Origin: Mycolicibacterium sp. GF69
Lineage (GTDB): Bacteria > Actinomycetota > Actinomycetes > Mycobacteriales > Mycobacteriaceae
Assembly: GCF_003284965.1 (NCBI RefSeq)
Contig: NZ_QMEW01000013.1
Span: 1-64,000, forward strand
Reading direction: 5' to 3'
DNA: 64,000 nt
In this document: in pieces, positions 26,752 to 34,994 of the stretch
Layout of the letters: the number at the start of each line of letters is the position of its first letter
Position numbering within the stretch: position 1 is the first letter of the stretch
Made by a program: the position numbers and the translations under genes
The notes under the pieces: model-generated
Seen by the model: only the letters and a program-made list of their open reading frames with translations
What the model was told of the DNA's origin: nothing
Database searches by the model: none

Positions 26752-28740
26752 TCATTCGGCCGAGGTGGGCTCGCGGATAGCGGCGATCCCGGACAGGCTG
26801 CGCGTGATCGACGCGATCTCGGCGACCAGCACCCGGGCGGCGCCGTCGTCGCCGCTGAGTGCGTCCGCCCGCTCGCGGACCTGCTGGTTGGCCGCGGTCA
26901 ATGCCGCGATGTCGACGGCCCACGGGGTTCCGGGGTTCGGCGGCGCCCCGCGCAAAGCGTCGACGAAATCGTCGACGGCGGCGATGAACTCCGGCGTGAT
27001 CGCGGCCGGCGGACGAGTCGGCAGATTGTCTTCGAGCGTGGCGCACGAGATGGTGACCGCATTCAAGGCGGTGCGGTACGAACGCAGCCACCGACGTAGC
27101 TCGCGGGACTCCATGCGGGTGGCACCAGACGCGGCTTCGAACCCGGCCCGGGCGCGATACGCGTGCTGCCACGCCGAGGACACGGCATCGGCCGGGCGGT
27201 CGAGAGGATGCACATAGGCACGTACTACCGTTGCGGCATAGTCTATTTCGGTCTTGAGCAGTTCACCGGCCCGATGGTGCAGTCGGGTCAACGCGTGATC
27301 GGGCAACGCGACGTGCGCTCCGACGGCGAGCCCGCCCCCGATGACGACCGAGAACAATCGGTCCTCGAGTGTCGCACCGGAGGTGGCGGCATCGATCTCG
27401 AGAAGAAACACGGCGGCCGCCGCCATGGCCGCGCTCGTCGCGATATAGCCCAACCTGGTCGCCGCAAAGGTCGCGGTGAGGCAGAGCGTCGCCAACACGG
27501 CGGCGACCAACCCCGCCGGATTCAACAGCATCGCGATCACCGAGGCCGCCACGATCCCGCTGGCGATGCCCGCCAGCCGTCCGACGCAGCGCGTATAGGT
27601 GTGGGCGGTCTCGGGACGCAGCACCAGCAACACGGTCAGGGCGATCCAGTAGCCGTGGGCCACGGGCGCGAAGCGGTCCGCGCAGGCCGCGATCGCGATT
27701 GCCACCGCCAACCGGATTGCGTGCCGCAGGATCGGCGAGGCCAGTGTCATGTGCGAGCGGACGGTCGTCATCGCCGCACGCAACGGGCTGATCAGGTCGG
27801 GCCGATACAGATCGGGAAACCGTAGCTCCGCGGCCTCGTGCAACTGCTTCGAAAGCCGATCGACACCAGGGCTTTCCGGATCACTCAGGGCTCCCACCGC
27901 GGCGTCGAGCCGGACCAGCCCGTGTTCGGCGTTTCGTCTCGCCGTGTGGGTGTGGTCGGCGATCGCGTCGAGCACTTCGGCTGCAGCGGCCAGCATCCGC
28001 GAGGTCTCCTCGCGGTCGGTCTCCGGCGTTGCGCGCAGCATGCGCAGCGTAGCCATGATCCGCTCCGGTAACCGGTGCCCACCCCGGTAGGCCTCGGGGC
28101 GACGGCTTGCCTGGGTGTCGACGAACGCACTCCGCAACGACGGCAGAAGGGTCGCGACGGTTGGCGTATCCGCGTCCTGGGCAATCTGACGCGCGCGCTC
28201 GGCCAGCGCCCGATATGCCTCGGTCAACGCCTCGCGCTGCGTGCGCCACCGCTGCGGCGGCCAGACGGTGATCAGAGCCGCCTGCAGAGCACCGCCTGCG
28301 ACCGTTAGCAGAGTAGGGACCAGTACCGACGCCGCCGTGGGGGCCAGCGGCGGCGCAATCGCGATCATGGCGCCACTCGCGGCGGCGACGAGGCCGGCGT
28401 TACTCCCGATCGCCCACTGCAACCCGACCCCGAAGCACCAGAGTGCGAGCACCACGACGAACACGACGTCGTAGAAGGAGCAGAGCGCGCCCAAGAAGAC
28501 CGCGACACCCATCTGACCGGCTACGACGAGCACGCGGGTGACCCGGCCGCCCGGACTGTCCTGCAGGGCGATGGCACCGGCGACCGCCGCGGCGCTCGCC
28601 ACCCACACGGCGGTGGCACCCGAGTCCCAGAGCAGTGCGATGGCGGCGACGGCCAACACGCCGAGCAGGCTCCTGGCCACCGCCCCGGCGTCGGGCACAG
28701 TCGGCCGCAGGGCGTCGGTGACCCTGCTGCGGGTACTCAC
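26752..28740 (-). CDS. FUSC family membrane transporter-like protein
   Basis: 662 residues with two hydrophobic blocks, about 25-165 and 345-490, separated and followed by soluble helical regions, which is the layout of the fusaric-acid-resistance/aromatic-acid-exporter (FUSC) family. Landmarks are ALQDSPGGRVTRVLVV in the first block and FAPVAHGYWIALTVLLVLRP followed by AHTYTRCVGRLAGIASGIV in the second, the latter being the canonical FUSC motif. Probably exports aromatic or amphipathic acids across the plasma membrane. The substrate is unknown. It stands alone on the minus strand. Confidence 0.87.
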   Translation of the reverse strand: MSTRSRVTDALRPTVPDAGAVARSLLGVLAVAAIALLWDSGATAVWVASAAAVAGAIALQDSPGGRVTRVLVVAGQMGVAVFLGALCSFYDVVFVVVLALWCFGVGLQWAIGSNAGLVAAASGAMIAIAPPLAPTAASVLVPTLLTVAGGALQAALITVWPPQRWRTQREALTEAYRALAERARQIAQDADTPTVATLLPSLRSAFVDTQASRRPEAYRGGHRLPERIMATLRMLRATPETDREETSRMLAAAAEVLDAIADHTHTARRNAEHGLVRLDAAVGALSDPESPGVDRLSKQLHEAAELRFPDLYRPDLISPLRAAMTTVRSHMTLASPILRHAIRLAVAIAIAACADRFAPVAHGYWIALTVLLVLRPETAHTYTRCVGRLAGIASGIVAASVIAMLLNPAGLVAAVLATLCLTATFAATRLGYIATSAAMAAAAVFLLEIDAATSGATLEDRLFSVVIGGGLAVGAHVALPDHALTRLHHRAGELLKTEIDYAATVVRAYVHPLDRPADAVSSAWQHAYRARAGFEAASGATRMESRELRRWLRSYRTALNAVTISCATLEDNLPTRPPAAITPEFIAAVDDFVDALRGAPPNPGTPWAVDIAALTAANQQVRERADALSGDDGAARVLVAEIASITRSLSGIAAIREPTSAE

Positions 28741-29019
28741 GCCCCCATTCTGACGCCTCTATGCGCCGACCCGGCGCACTACACGCATCGGATCGGTTTC
28801 GGTTCGGCGCTGTGTTCGGAGTCCGCTGCCCGAACACCGAGGCTCACCGCGAGGCGCCGTCACCTCAAACACCATGCGGCACAGCGTAAAGGGCTGTCTG
28901 CCGCGAGGGGCATCTGCTCGGGTCGCTCCCTCGATTCACCTGCAGCGACGCTGGTTGGAGGAATAGCATCTGGTCACACGAGCACCGCGGCCGAGCGAGC
29001 ACGGCGCTAAGTTCGCTTC

Positions 29020-29742
29020 GTGGAGAAAGTCATCATCACGCTGCGAGGTGCCGACGCCGACGACGCATGGTGCGTGCGCCTGCGCGAACGCGTCGCCACC
29101 GACCTGCTCGCCCTCGGAATTCCGGGACTGACGGTCAACGTGCGCGACGGCGCAGTCCGCGACTCACTGATGACGCTGACGACTCTGGACCCGCCCGTGG
29201 TGGGTTTCGTCAGCGTGTGGACCCACCAGTCCTACGGCGAACAGGTCACCGGCGCGGTCTCCCGACTCGAGCAGGAAGCCGACGACGTGGCGGCCTACCT
29301 CGTCACCGAGTCGGTCCCGCTGGCCCCGCCGACCACCGCGCCGGGGGAGCGGACCGAGGGCTTCGCCAACGTCGCGCTGCTGCGCAGACCCGCCGACCTG
29401 GACGAGTCAACCTGGTTGGCGCGCTGGCACATCGATCACACCCCGGTGGCCATCGAGACCCAGTCGACCTTCGGCTACACCCAGAATGCCGTGGTGCGCG
29501 CACTGACACCGGATGCGCCTGCCCTCGCCGCGATTGTCGAGGAACTGTTCCCGCAAGCCGCACTGTCCGATCTGCACGCGTTCTTCGGCGCCGCGAACGA
29601 CGACGACCTGCGCGACCGGATGGAGCGCATGGTGGCCAGCACAGCGGCATTCGGGGCCAACCGTGATATCGACACGGTGCCGACCAGCCGCTACGTGTAC
29701 CGCAGTCCGTTCGCGAATTCGCCCGGGAACAACCACCACTGA
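29020..29742 (+). CDS. EthD-domain (dimeric alpha/beta barrel) protein
   Basis: 240 residues from a GTG start. The second half carries the EthD pattern VALLRRPADLDESTWLARWH followed by IDHTPVAIETQ and YTQNAVVRAL, and ends in SRYVYRSPF. The first half (KVIITLRGADADDAWCVRLR) may be a second, divergent copy of the ferredoxin-like unit. EthD proteins accompany several oxidative or polyketide pathways as small cyclase-like or accessory proteins. The enoyl-CoA hydratase gene lies 120 bases downstream in the same direction. Confidence 0.78.
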   Translation: MEKVIITLRGADADDAWCVRLRERVATDLLALGIPGLTVNVRDGAVRDSLMTLTTLDPPVVGFVSVWTHQSYGEQVTGAVSRLEQEADDVAAYLVTESVPLAPPTTAPGERTEGFANVALLRRPADLDESTWLARWHIDHTPVAIETQSTFGYTQNAVVRALTPDAPALAAIVEELFPQAALSDLHAFFGAANDDDLRDRMERMVASTAAFGANRDIDTVPTSRYVYRSPFANSPGNNHH

Positions 29743-29862
29743 GCCACCCTGCACGACCGCAGCGAAAAGCGGTGCGAGATTTCGCAATGAGCGCACACTC
29801 GGCGACTGGGCTTCGCGCACCCTGAGGGTGGTATCGCAGCGGTTGACGCCTACGCTGCTGCC

Positions 29863-30633
29863 GTGGCGCAAACGACCCTGCAGATCTCCGACGACAGCCG
29901 GATCCGCACGCTGATCCTCAACCGGCCGGAAGTGCTCAACGCCTTCAACGAGGAAATGTATCTTGCGACGGCGGTCGCCCTCCGCGAGGCCGCTGCGGAC
30001 CCGGAGGTGGCGGTCGTCCTGTTGACCGGCGAGGGCCGGGCCTTCAGCGCGGGCAATGATCTCAACGAAATGCACAGGCGCATCACCGATCCCGAGTTCA
30101 ACGAACAGGGTAGTCACTTCACCACGATGATCGACGCGCTCGCCGACTTTCCGAAACCATTGATCTGCGCCGTGAACGGCGTCGGAGTCGGTATCGGCAC
30201 AACGATTCTCGGCTATGCGGATCTGGTCTTCATGTCTACGACGGCACGGCTGAAGACACCGTTCACGAGCCTGGGTGTGGCACCCGAAGCGGCGTCGTCG
30301 TACCTGTTGCCGCGGTTGATCGGTCGGCAGAACGCGGCCTGGCTGCTGATGTCCTCGGAATGGGTGGACGCGACCGAGGCGCATGCAATGGGCCTGGTGT
30401 GGAAGGTGTGTCCGCCCGAGGAGCTGCTGACGCAGGCTCGCCGGCACGCCGAAGTACTGGCATCGCGGCCCATCGCCAGCCTGATGGCGGTCAAGCAGAC
30501 GATCATGGCGCCGACCCGCGACGGAATCGCCGCCGCGACCGCGAGGGAGAACGAACACTTCGCGGTCTTGATGGGAGCCGCGGCCAACGCGGATGCCTTA
30601 GCCGACTTCACCGGTAAGGGCGAGGGAGAGTAG
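29863..30633 (+). CDS. Enoyl-CoA hydratase/isomerase family protein
   Basis: 256 residues of crotonase fold, hydrating or isomerising enoyl-CoA in fatty-acid-type degradation. LILNRPEVLNAFNEEMY, LLTGEGRAFSAGNDLNE and ICAVNGVGVGIGTTILGYAD form the CoA-binding and oxyanion-hole regions. At the second catalytic position the sequence is LGVAPEAASSYLLPRLIG, keeping a Glu. The first catalytic Glu position is not obvious, as in isomerase-type members. GTG 29863 is the start. Substrate unknown. Confidence 0.87.
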   Translation: MAQTTLQISDDSRIRTLILNRPEVLNAFNEEMYLATAVALREAAADPEVAVVLLTGEGRAFSAGNDLNEMHRRITDPEFNEQGSHFTTMIDALADFPKPLICAVNGVGVGIGTTILGYADLVFMSTTARLKTPFTSLGVAPEAASSYLLPRLIGRQNAAWLLMSSEWVDATEAHAMGLVWKVCPPEELLTQARRHAEVLASRPIASLMAVKQTIMAPTRDGIAAATARENEHFAVLMGAAANADALADFTGKGEGE

Positions 30634-30637
30634 CCGG

Positions 30638-30835
30638 TCAGTGATTCACTGCTCGGGGCGTCGCGTCGTCGACCTCGGCGTGGGCGGCGATGATCGCCCG
30701 CAGGGTACGGCGGCATCGTCCGCAGTCGCCCCCGGCGCCGCAGGCCTCGGCGATCTGCTTCGAAGTGCGCGCCCCGTTGGACACGCATTCGGTTACGTCG
30801 TGGCTGGTGATTCCCATGCACAGGCAGACAAACAT
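30638..30835 (-). CDS. bfd: Bacterioferritin-associated ferredoxin (Bfd-like, 2Fe-2S)
   Basis: 65 residues with the Bfd cysteine pattern: Cys4 and Cys6 (VCLCMG) and Cys38 and Cys41 (GGDCGRC), which bind a 2Fe-2S cluster. Bfd docks on bacterioferritin and reduces its stored Fe(III) for release. ATG 30835 is preferred over the longer open frame (to 30934), which overlaps the upstream gene and is not conserved. It follows the two-domain barrel gene by 11 bases and lies near bfrA, which fits a role in iron mobilisation. Confidence 0.87.
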   Translation of the reverse strand: MFVCLCMGITSHDVTECVSNGARTSKQIAEACGAGGDCGRCRRTLRAIIAAHAEVDDATPRAVNH

Positions 30836-30846
30836 CGGCGTACCCG

Positions 30847-31479
30847 TCAACCCTGCTCGGCTACGGCCATCAGATGGGCGAACCGACCGACGAACTGCGT
30901 CGGATAGGCGCCCAAGCCCACGTTGGACATCCACTCCGCAGCCGCGTCCGGATGGTCGATCCAGTGCCGTGCGGCGGCCTCATCCTCGACTTCCTGCAGG
31001 ATCATCACTTCCTGCCCGTCGTCGAGGGCGCGGTAGACCCAGATCTTGCGTACCCCGTTGCGCCTGAAGCGCTCGATACCGTCGTGCACCTTGACCATCA
31101 GCGCCGACACGTCCTCGACCGACGACATGACGCCGACCACTACCCGGCCCACCTGATCGGCGGGCGAGGGGGCGTACAAGTCGATCTTCTCGACCACTTC
31201 ACCGCCGAAGATCGGCGGGATGTCGTCGACCCCGGAGATGTCGAACCACTCGAACAGCGCTGATGAACGCAACACCTCTCGAATGGATCGGGCATTTCGA
31301 ATACCAATTGTCACCAGGACACGGTTCGGCTCCCAAATGGACTCGTACAGCACGACATGATGAGCACCAATTGAGTCCAGATTATCGCGACGCTTTTTGA
31401 GCCATTTCCACATTCGCTCGACGTCGGCGACCCGAAAGTCGCACGCAAGAATCAATGAGTGCAAATTGTACTCACCCAT
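30847..31479 (-). CDS. Two-domain alpha/beta-barrel-like protein in the iron cluster
   Basis: 210 residues, no family recognised with certainty. Two halves look alike in secondary structure. Residues 1-95 (NLHSLILACDFRVADVERMW, HHVVLYESIWEPNRVLVTIG, LFEWFDISGV) and 105-205 (VVVGVMSSVEDVSALMVKVH, RKIWVYRALDDGQEVMILQE, WMSNVGLGAYP) each suggest a ferredoxin-like antibiotic-biosynthesis-monooxygenase unit. ATG 31479 is supported by AGGAAGAATTG just upstream. It is followed by bfd after 11 bases, and an IdeR-like box lies 37 bases before its start. A role in iron or haem handling is an inference from context only. Confidence 0.72.
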   Translation of the reverse strand: MGEYNLHSLILACDFRVADVERMWKWLKKRRDNLDSIGAHHVVLYESIWEPNRVLVTIGIRNARSIREVLRSSALFEWFDISGVDDIPPIFGGEVVEKIDLYAPSPADQVGRVVVGVMSSVEDVSALMVKVHDGIERFRRNGVRKIWVYRALDDGQEVMILQEVEDEAAARHWIDHPDAAAEWMSNVGLGAYPTQFVGRFAHLMAVAEQG

Positions 31480-31515
31480 CAATTCTTCCTGTCTGCGTCG
31501 AGGCTCCGCCGTTGG

Positions 31516-31534
31516 TTAGCGCAGTCTAACCTTA
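31516..31534. promoter_or_regulatory. IdeR-like iron box
   Basis: TTAGCGCAGTCTAACCTTA matches the mycobacterial IdeR consensus TTAGGTTAGSCTAACCTAA at 14 of 19 positions, with the right half CTAACCT intact. A further half-site-like TTAGCCTAGG follows at 31536-31545. It lies between the divergent barrel/bfd genes and bfrA. bfrA in M. tuberculosis is a known IdeR target. Confidence 0.65.
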
Positions 31535-31720
31535 CTTAGCCTAGGCAGTCCAGAGTAGGGGTCGGATCTGCGCCTGGAGTCTGCGAGACGGCTCATCACG
31601 AACGAAAAACACGCCCCACGCACACATTAAAGCGAGCCCGCGAGGCATAACTGGACTAGTTTGGGAGGTGCACGACCGACAGCGATGCTTGACCAGCCCT
31701 CAAGTTCCTAGGAGCGACCC

Positions 31721-32206
31721 ATGCAAGGCGATCCGGACGTCCTAAAACTGCTCAACGAGCAATTGACAAGTGAACTCACCGCCATTAATCAGTATTTCCT
31801 GCATTCGAAGATGCAGGCTAATTGGGGGTTCACCGAACTCGCCGAACACACGCGCAAAGAGTCCTTTGAAGAAATGAATCACGCGGAGGACATCACCAAC
31901 CGAATCCTCATTCTCGACGGGCTTCCCAACTACCAGCGGCTCTTCTCGCTGCGGATCGGGCAGACCCTGCGCGAGCAGTTCGAGGCCGACCTGGCGATCG
32001 AGTACGAGGTCATGGAGCGCCTGCGCCCGGGCATCATCATGTGCCGGGAGAAGGGCGATGCCACGTCCGCCACCTTGCTCGAGAAGATCCTCGGCAGCGA
32101 AGAAGAGCACATCGATTACCTCGAGACCCAGCTGCAGCTGATGGACAAGCTGGGCGACGAGCTCTTCGCGGCGCAGTGCGTGTCGCGCCCACCGACCTCG
32201 CTGTAA
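31721..32206 (+). CDS. bfrA: Bacterioferritin BfrA
   Basis: 161 residues. Forms a 24-subunit shell that oxidises and stores iron, with haem between subunit pairs. The haem ligand Met52 is present (ESFEEMNHAEDI), as are ferroxidase residues in NEQLTSELTAINQY, EMNHAE and GSEEEHIDYLE. AGGAGCGACCC precedes ATG 31721. The 187-base leader carries the IdeR-like box far upstream. With bfd nearby, the locus covers both storage and release. Confidence 0.95.
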   Translation: MQGDPDVLKLLNEQLTSELTAINQYFLHSKMQANWGFTELAEHTRKESFEEMNHAEDITNRILILDGLPNYQRLFSLRIGQTLREQFEADLAIEYEVMERLRPGIIMCREKGDATSATLLEKILGSEEEHIDYLETQLQLMDKLGDELFAAQCVSRPPTSL

Positions 32207-32225
32207 CCCTCCTCACCCTTACCTC

Positions 32226-32289
32226 CGCGAACGTGCGCGTTTGCGGACGGCACGCCGCACATTTGCAGCGTTTTGCGCACGTTCGCGGG
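32226..32289. terminator. Long nested hairpin after bfrA
   Basis: CCGCGAACGTGCGC (32226-32239) pairs perfectly with GCGCACGTTCGCGG (32276-32289). The 36-base loop holds a second hairpin, TGCGG-ACGGCACG-CCGCA. It begins 20 bases after the bfrA stop and is a likely terminator, but its size would also fit a dispersed intergenic repeat. Confidence 0.65.
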
Positions 32290-32374
32290 GGGATCCTGTC
32301 TCGGTGCGTAACTTTCATAGCTGTGCTAACGATATGGCTGGTGTTGCCATCTCGAAACGGCGTGAAAGGGGAGT

Positions 32375-34426
32375 ATGACGAGTCAGGGCGCACCGGTTGC
32401 CGTTGATCCGGAAACCGGAAGCACGATGATCAGCCCGCAGCGTCGGAACTTGGTGTTCGTTGCGGTGCTGCTCGGGATGCTGCTGGCCGCGCTGGACCAG
32501 ACGATCGTGGCGACGGCTCTGCCGACGGTCGTGGCCGACCTCGGCGGCGCAGGCCATCAGTCGTGGGTGGTGACCAGCTACCTGCTGGCATCCACCATTG
32601 CCACGGCAGTGGTCGGCAAGTTGGGTGATCTGTTCGGCCGCAAGACCGTATTCGGTGCGGCCGTAGTGTTCTTCCTCTTCGGCTCAGTTCTGTGCGGGTT
32701 GGCCGGCTCGATGACCATGTTGGTGGCCTCCCGGGCGCTGCAGGGTGTCGGAGGTGGCGCGATCATGGTCACCGCGATGGCCCTGATCGGGGAGGTGATC
32801 CCGCTGCGCGACCGCGGTCGCTACCAGGGTGCGCTCGGCGCGGTATTCGGGGTGACCACGGTGATCGGGCCGCTTCTCGGCGGGTTCTTCACCGACCACC
32901 TCACCTGGCGGTGGGCGTTCTGGATCAATGTGCCGGTGGCGCTCGGCGTGCTGGCTGTGGCCGCAATCGCCATCCCGCCGCTGGCAAAGTCGGCCAAACC
33001 CGTCATCGACTATGCGGGCATCCTCTTCGTCGGCCTCGCCGCATCCGGACTGACGCTCGCAACGAGTTGGGGTGGCAGCACATATTCGTGGTCATCGCCG
33101 GTGATCATCGGACTGTTCGCCGGTTCGATCGCCGCCCTGGTGATCTTCGTATGGGTGGAAACCCATGCGGCCGAACCCATCCTGCCGATCCGGCTGTTCG
33201 CCAGCCCGGTGTTCACCGTGTGTTGCATCCTCGGGTTCATCGTGGGGTTCGCAATGCTGGGCGCCTTGACGTTCCTGCCGACGTTCATGCAATTCGTCAA
33301 CGGCGTGTCGGCCACGACGTCCGGACTACGCACACTGCCCATGGTGGCAGGCATGCTGATCACCTCCGTCGGCAGCGGCCAAATCGTCGGCCACACCGGC
33401 AGATACCGCATTTTCCCCATCGCGGGCACCGCGACCATCGCGGTGGCGTTCCTGCTGCTGTCCGGGATGGATGCCGCGACGCCGGCCTGGCAGCAGTCGC
33501 TGTATCTGTTCATTCTCGGCACCGGAATCGGGCTGTGCATGCAGGTCCTCATATTGGTCGTCCAGAACACCTCGAGCTTCGCCGATCTCGGAGTTGCCAC
33601 ATCCGGTGTCACCTTCTTTCGGACCATCGGAAGTTCCTTTGGCGCAGCGATTTTCGGCAGCCTATTTGCGAACTTCCTGGCGAGCCGGATCGGGCCGGCG
33701 CTGGTCGCGGGCGGCGCACCGCAGCGCGCCGCCGAATCACCCCAGGCGCTGCACATGCTGTCGCCACAGATGGCGACGCCGATCGTCGACGCCTACGCCG
33801 ATTCGCTCGGCCGGGTCTTTCTGTGCGCGGTGCCCGTCGCAGTGGTCGGGTTCGTCGTCTCGTTGTTCCTCAAGGAGGTTCAACTGCGAGAGGTGGAAAC
33901 CGTGTCGGCCTCGGATCTGGGCGAGGGCTTCGGCATGCCGAGCGCAGAGTCACCCGAGAAGATCCTCGAGGTGGCCGTGGGCCGGCTGTTCCGCGACTCG
34001 CCGGAGATCCGCTTGCGCAGCCTTGCCGCAGAACCCGGATGCGTCCTCGACGTCAGCCAGATGTGGGCGCTACTGCAGATCTACCGACAGAACCAGGTGT
34101 TCGGATCAGCGACGCTGACCGATATCGCCGAACGCCTTCGCGTGCCGTACGAGGTCATCGAGCCGACATTCGACGATCTGGTGCGACGCGGCCTGGCGCT
34201 GCGCGCCGACGAGCGGCTGTGGCTCACCCAGAACGGAATCAGGCAGGTCGACGCCATCTCGACGGCGATCGTCGGCCGCATCGTCGAGAAGTTGGCCACC
34301 TCCCCGTCATTCGAGGGGCGCCCCGACCGATTCCAGGTCGAGGCGGCCCTGGAGCGGATCGCGCACCGGATGCTCGTGCAGCGCGATTGGACCGATGACC
34401 GCACTCCGCTGGTCGCCGCGACCTGA
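32375..34426 (+). CDS. DHA2-type MFS drug transporter with a soluble C-terminal domain
   Basis: 683 residues. The first 505 residues are a 14-helix EmrB/QacA-type proton antiporter: LAALDQTIVATALPTVVADL (helix 1), KLGDLFGRKTVF (motif A), LQGVGGGAIMVTAMALIGEV and GAVFGVTTVIGPLLGGFFTD (motif C). The remaining 170 residues are soluble. They include a winged-helix-like segment (FGSATLTDIAERLRVPYEVI, DDLVRRGLALRADERLWLTQ). The position after bfrA matches Rv1877. GAAAGGGGAG precedes ATG 32375. Probable drug or metabolite efflux pump; the tail may sense or regulate. Confidence 0.9.
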   Translation: MTSQGAPVAVDPETGSTMISPQRRNLVFVAVLLGMLLAALDQTIVATALPTVVADLGGAGHQSWVVTSYLLASTIATAVVGKLGDLFGRKTVFGAAVVFFLFGSVLCGLAGSMTMLVASRALQGVGGGAIMVTAMALIGEVIPLRDRGRYQGALGAVFGVTTVIGPLLGGFFTDHLTWRWAFWINVPVALGVLAVAAIAIPPLAKSAKPVIDYAGILFVGLAASGLTLATSWGGSTYSWSSPVIIGLFAGSIAALVIFVWVETHAAEPILPIRLFASPVFTVCCILGFIVGFAMLGALTFLPTFMQFVNGVSATTSGLRTLPMVAGMLITSVGSGQIVGHTGRYRIFPIAGTATIAVAFLLLSGMDAATPAWQQSLYLFILGTGIGLCMQVLILVVQNTSSFADLGVATSGVTFFRTIGSSFGAAIFGSLFANFLASRIGPALVAGGAPQRAAESPQALHMLSPQMATPIVDAYADSLGRVFLCAVPVAVVGFVVSLFLKEVQLREVETVSASDLGEGFGMPSAESPEKILEVAVGRLFRDSPEIRLRSLAAEPGCVLDVSQMWALLQIYRQNQVFGSATLTDIAERLRVPYEVIEPTFDDLVRRGLALRADERLWLTQNGIRQVDAISTAIVGRIVEKLATSPSFEGRPDRFQVEAALERIAHRMLVQRDWTDDRTPLVAAT

Positions 34427-34446
34427 GCCGGGCGCAACCACGAAAC

Positions 34447-34460
34447 TAGAACGCGTTCCA
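34447..34460. promoter_or_regulatory. KstR-type box
   Basis: TAGAACGCGTTCCA fits the published KstR motif TnnAACnnGTTnnA at every defined position. It lies 31 bases before the carboxymuconolactone-decarboxylase-like gene. KstR is the TetR repressor of cholesterol-degradation genes in mycobacteria. Confidence 0.7.
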
Positions 34461-34490
34461 ATCTAAGCGGCGCGGGCGTACCATGCCGCC

Positions 34491-34973
34491 ATGAGCCGAA
34501 TCGGGGACTTTGCCGACGATGACGCAGCCGCCTGGGTGATGAAGTCACCGGATATCGGCGTCGCGATGGCCGGCTTCACGAATGCGGTGTACACCAAGAA
34601 CCGGTTGCCGATGCGGGTCCGCGAGTTGGCACGGATGGTGATCGCGTTGGACAACGAATGTGTGGTGTGCCAGAACACCCGCGACTCCGAGGGTCTGGCT
34701 GCCGGCGTCGACGAGGACCTCTACGACCACGCCGCCGAATGGCGGACCTGGCCGGGATACAGCGCACAGGAGCGGATCGCCGCGGAGTTCGCCGAACGCT
34801 TCGCCGGCGACCACACCGGCCTGCGCGACGATGAAGACTTCTGGCAGCGTTGCCGCGAACAATTCTCCGATGAACTTCTCACCGATCTGGCGTTGTCCTG
34901 CGCGATGTGGCTGGGCATGGGCCGCATGCTGCGCACACTCGACATCGGCCAAACCTGCAAGATCACTCTGTAA
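34491..34973 (+). CDS. Carboxymuconolactone decarboxylase/AhpD-like protein
   Basis: 160 residues, all helical, with LPMRVRELARMVIALDNECVVCQNTR holding the AhpD-type CxxC pair (Cys57 and Cys60; the quoted part from LPMRVREL to CQN is one conserved helix pair). Proteins of this family act as thiol peroxidase partners or as small decarboxylases. No lactonase motif can be seen. The KstR-type box directly upstream suggests expression with sterol catabolism. The glnA3-like gene follows after 21 bases and may be co-transcribed. Confidence 0.82.
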   Translation: MSRIGDFADDDAAAWVMKSPDIGVAMAGFTNAVYTKNRLPMRVRELARMVIALDNECVVCQNTRDSEGLAAGVDEDLYDHAAEWRTWPGYSAQERIAAEFAERFAGDHTGLRDDEDFWQRCREQFSDELLTDLALSCAMWLGMGRMLRTLDIGQTCKITL

Positions 34974-34994
34974 GTACCCGCGAGGCCGCGCACA

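Noticed and set aside
26640-26780. Plus-strand frame reading IRERVSALIRDHVLGEVADD, resembling the start of an acyl carrier protein
   Set aside because: There is no start codon or ribosome site, it runs into the end of the FUSC gene on the other strand, and the conserved DSL phosphopantetheine motif is absent.
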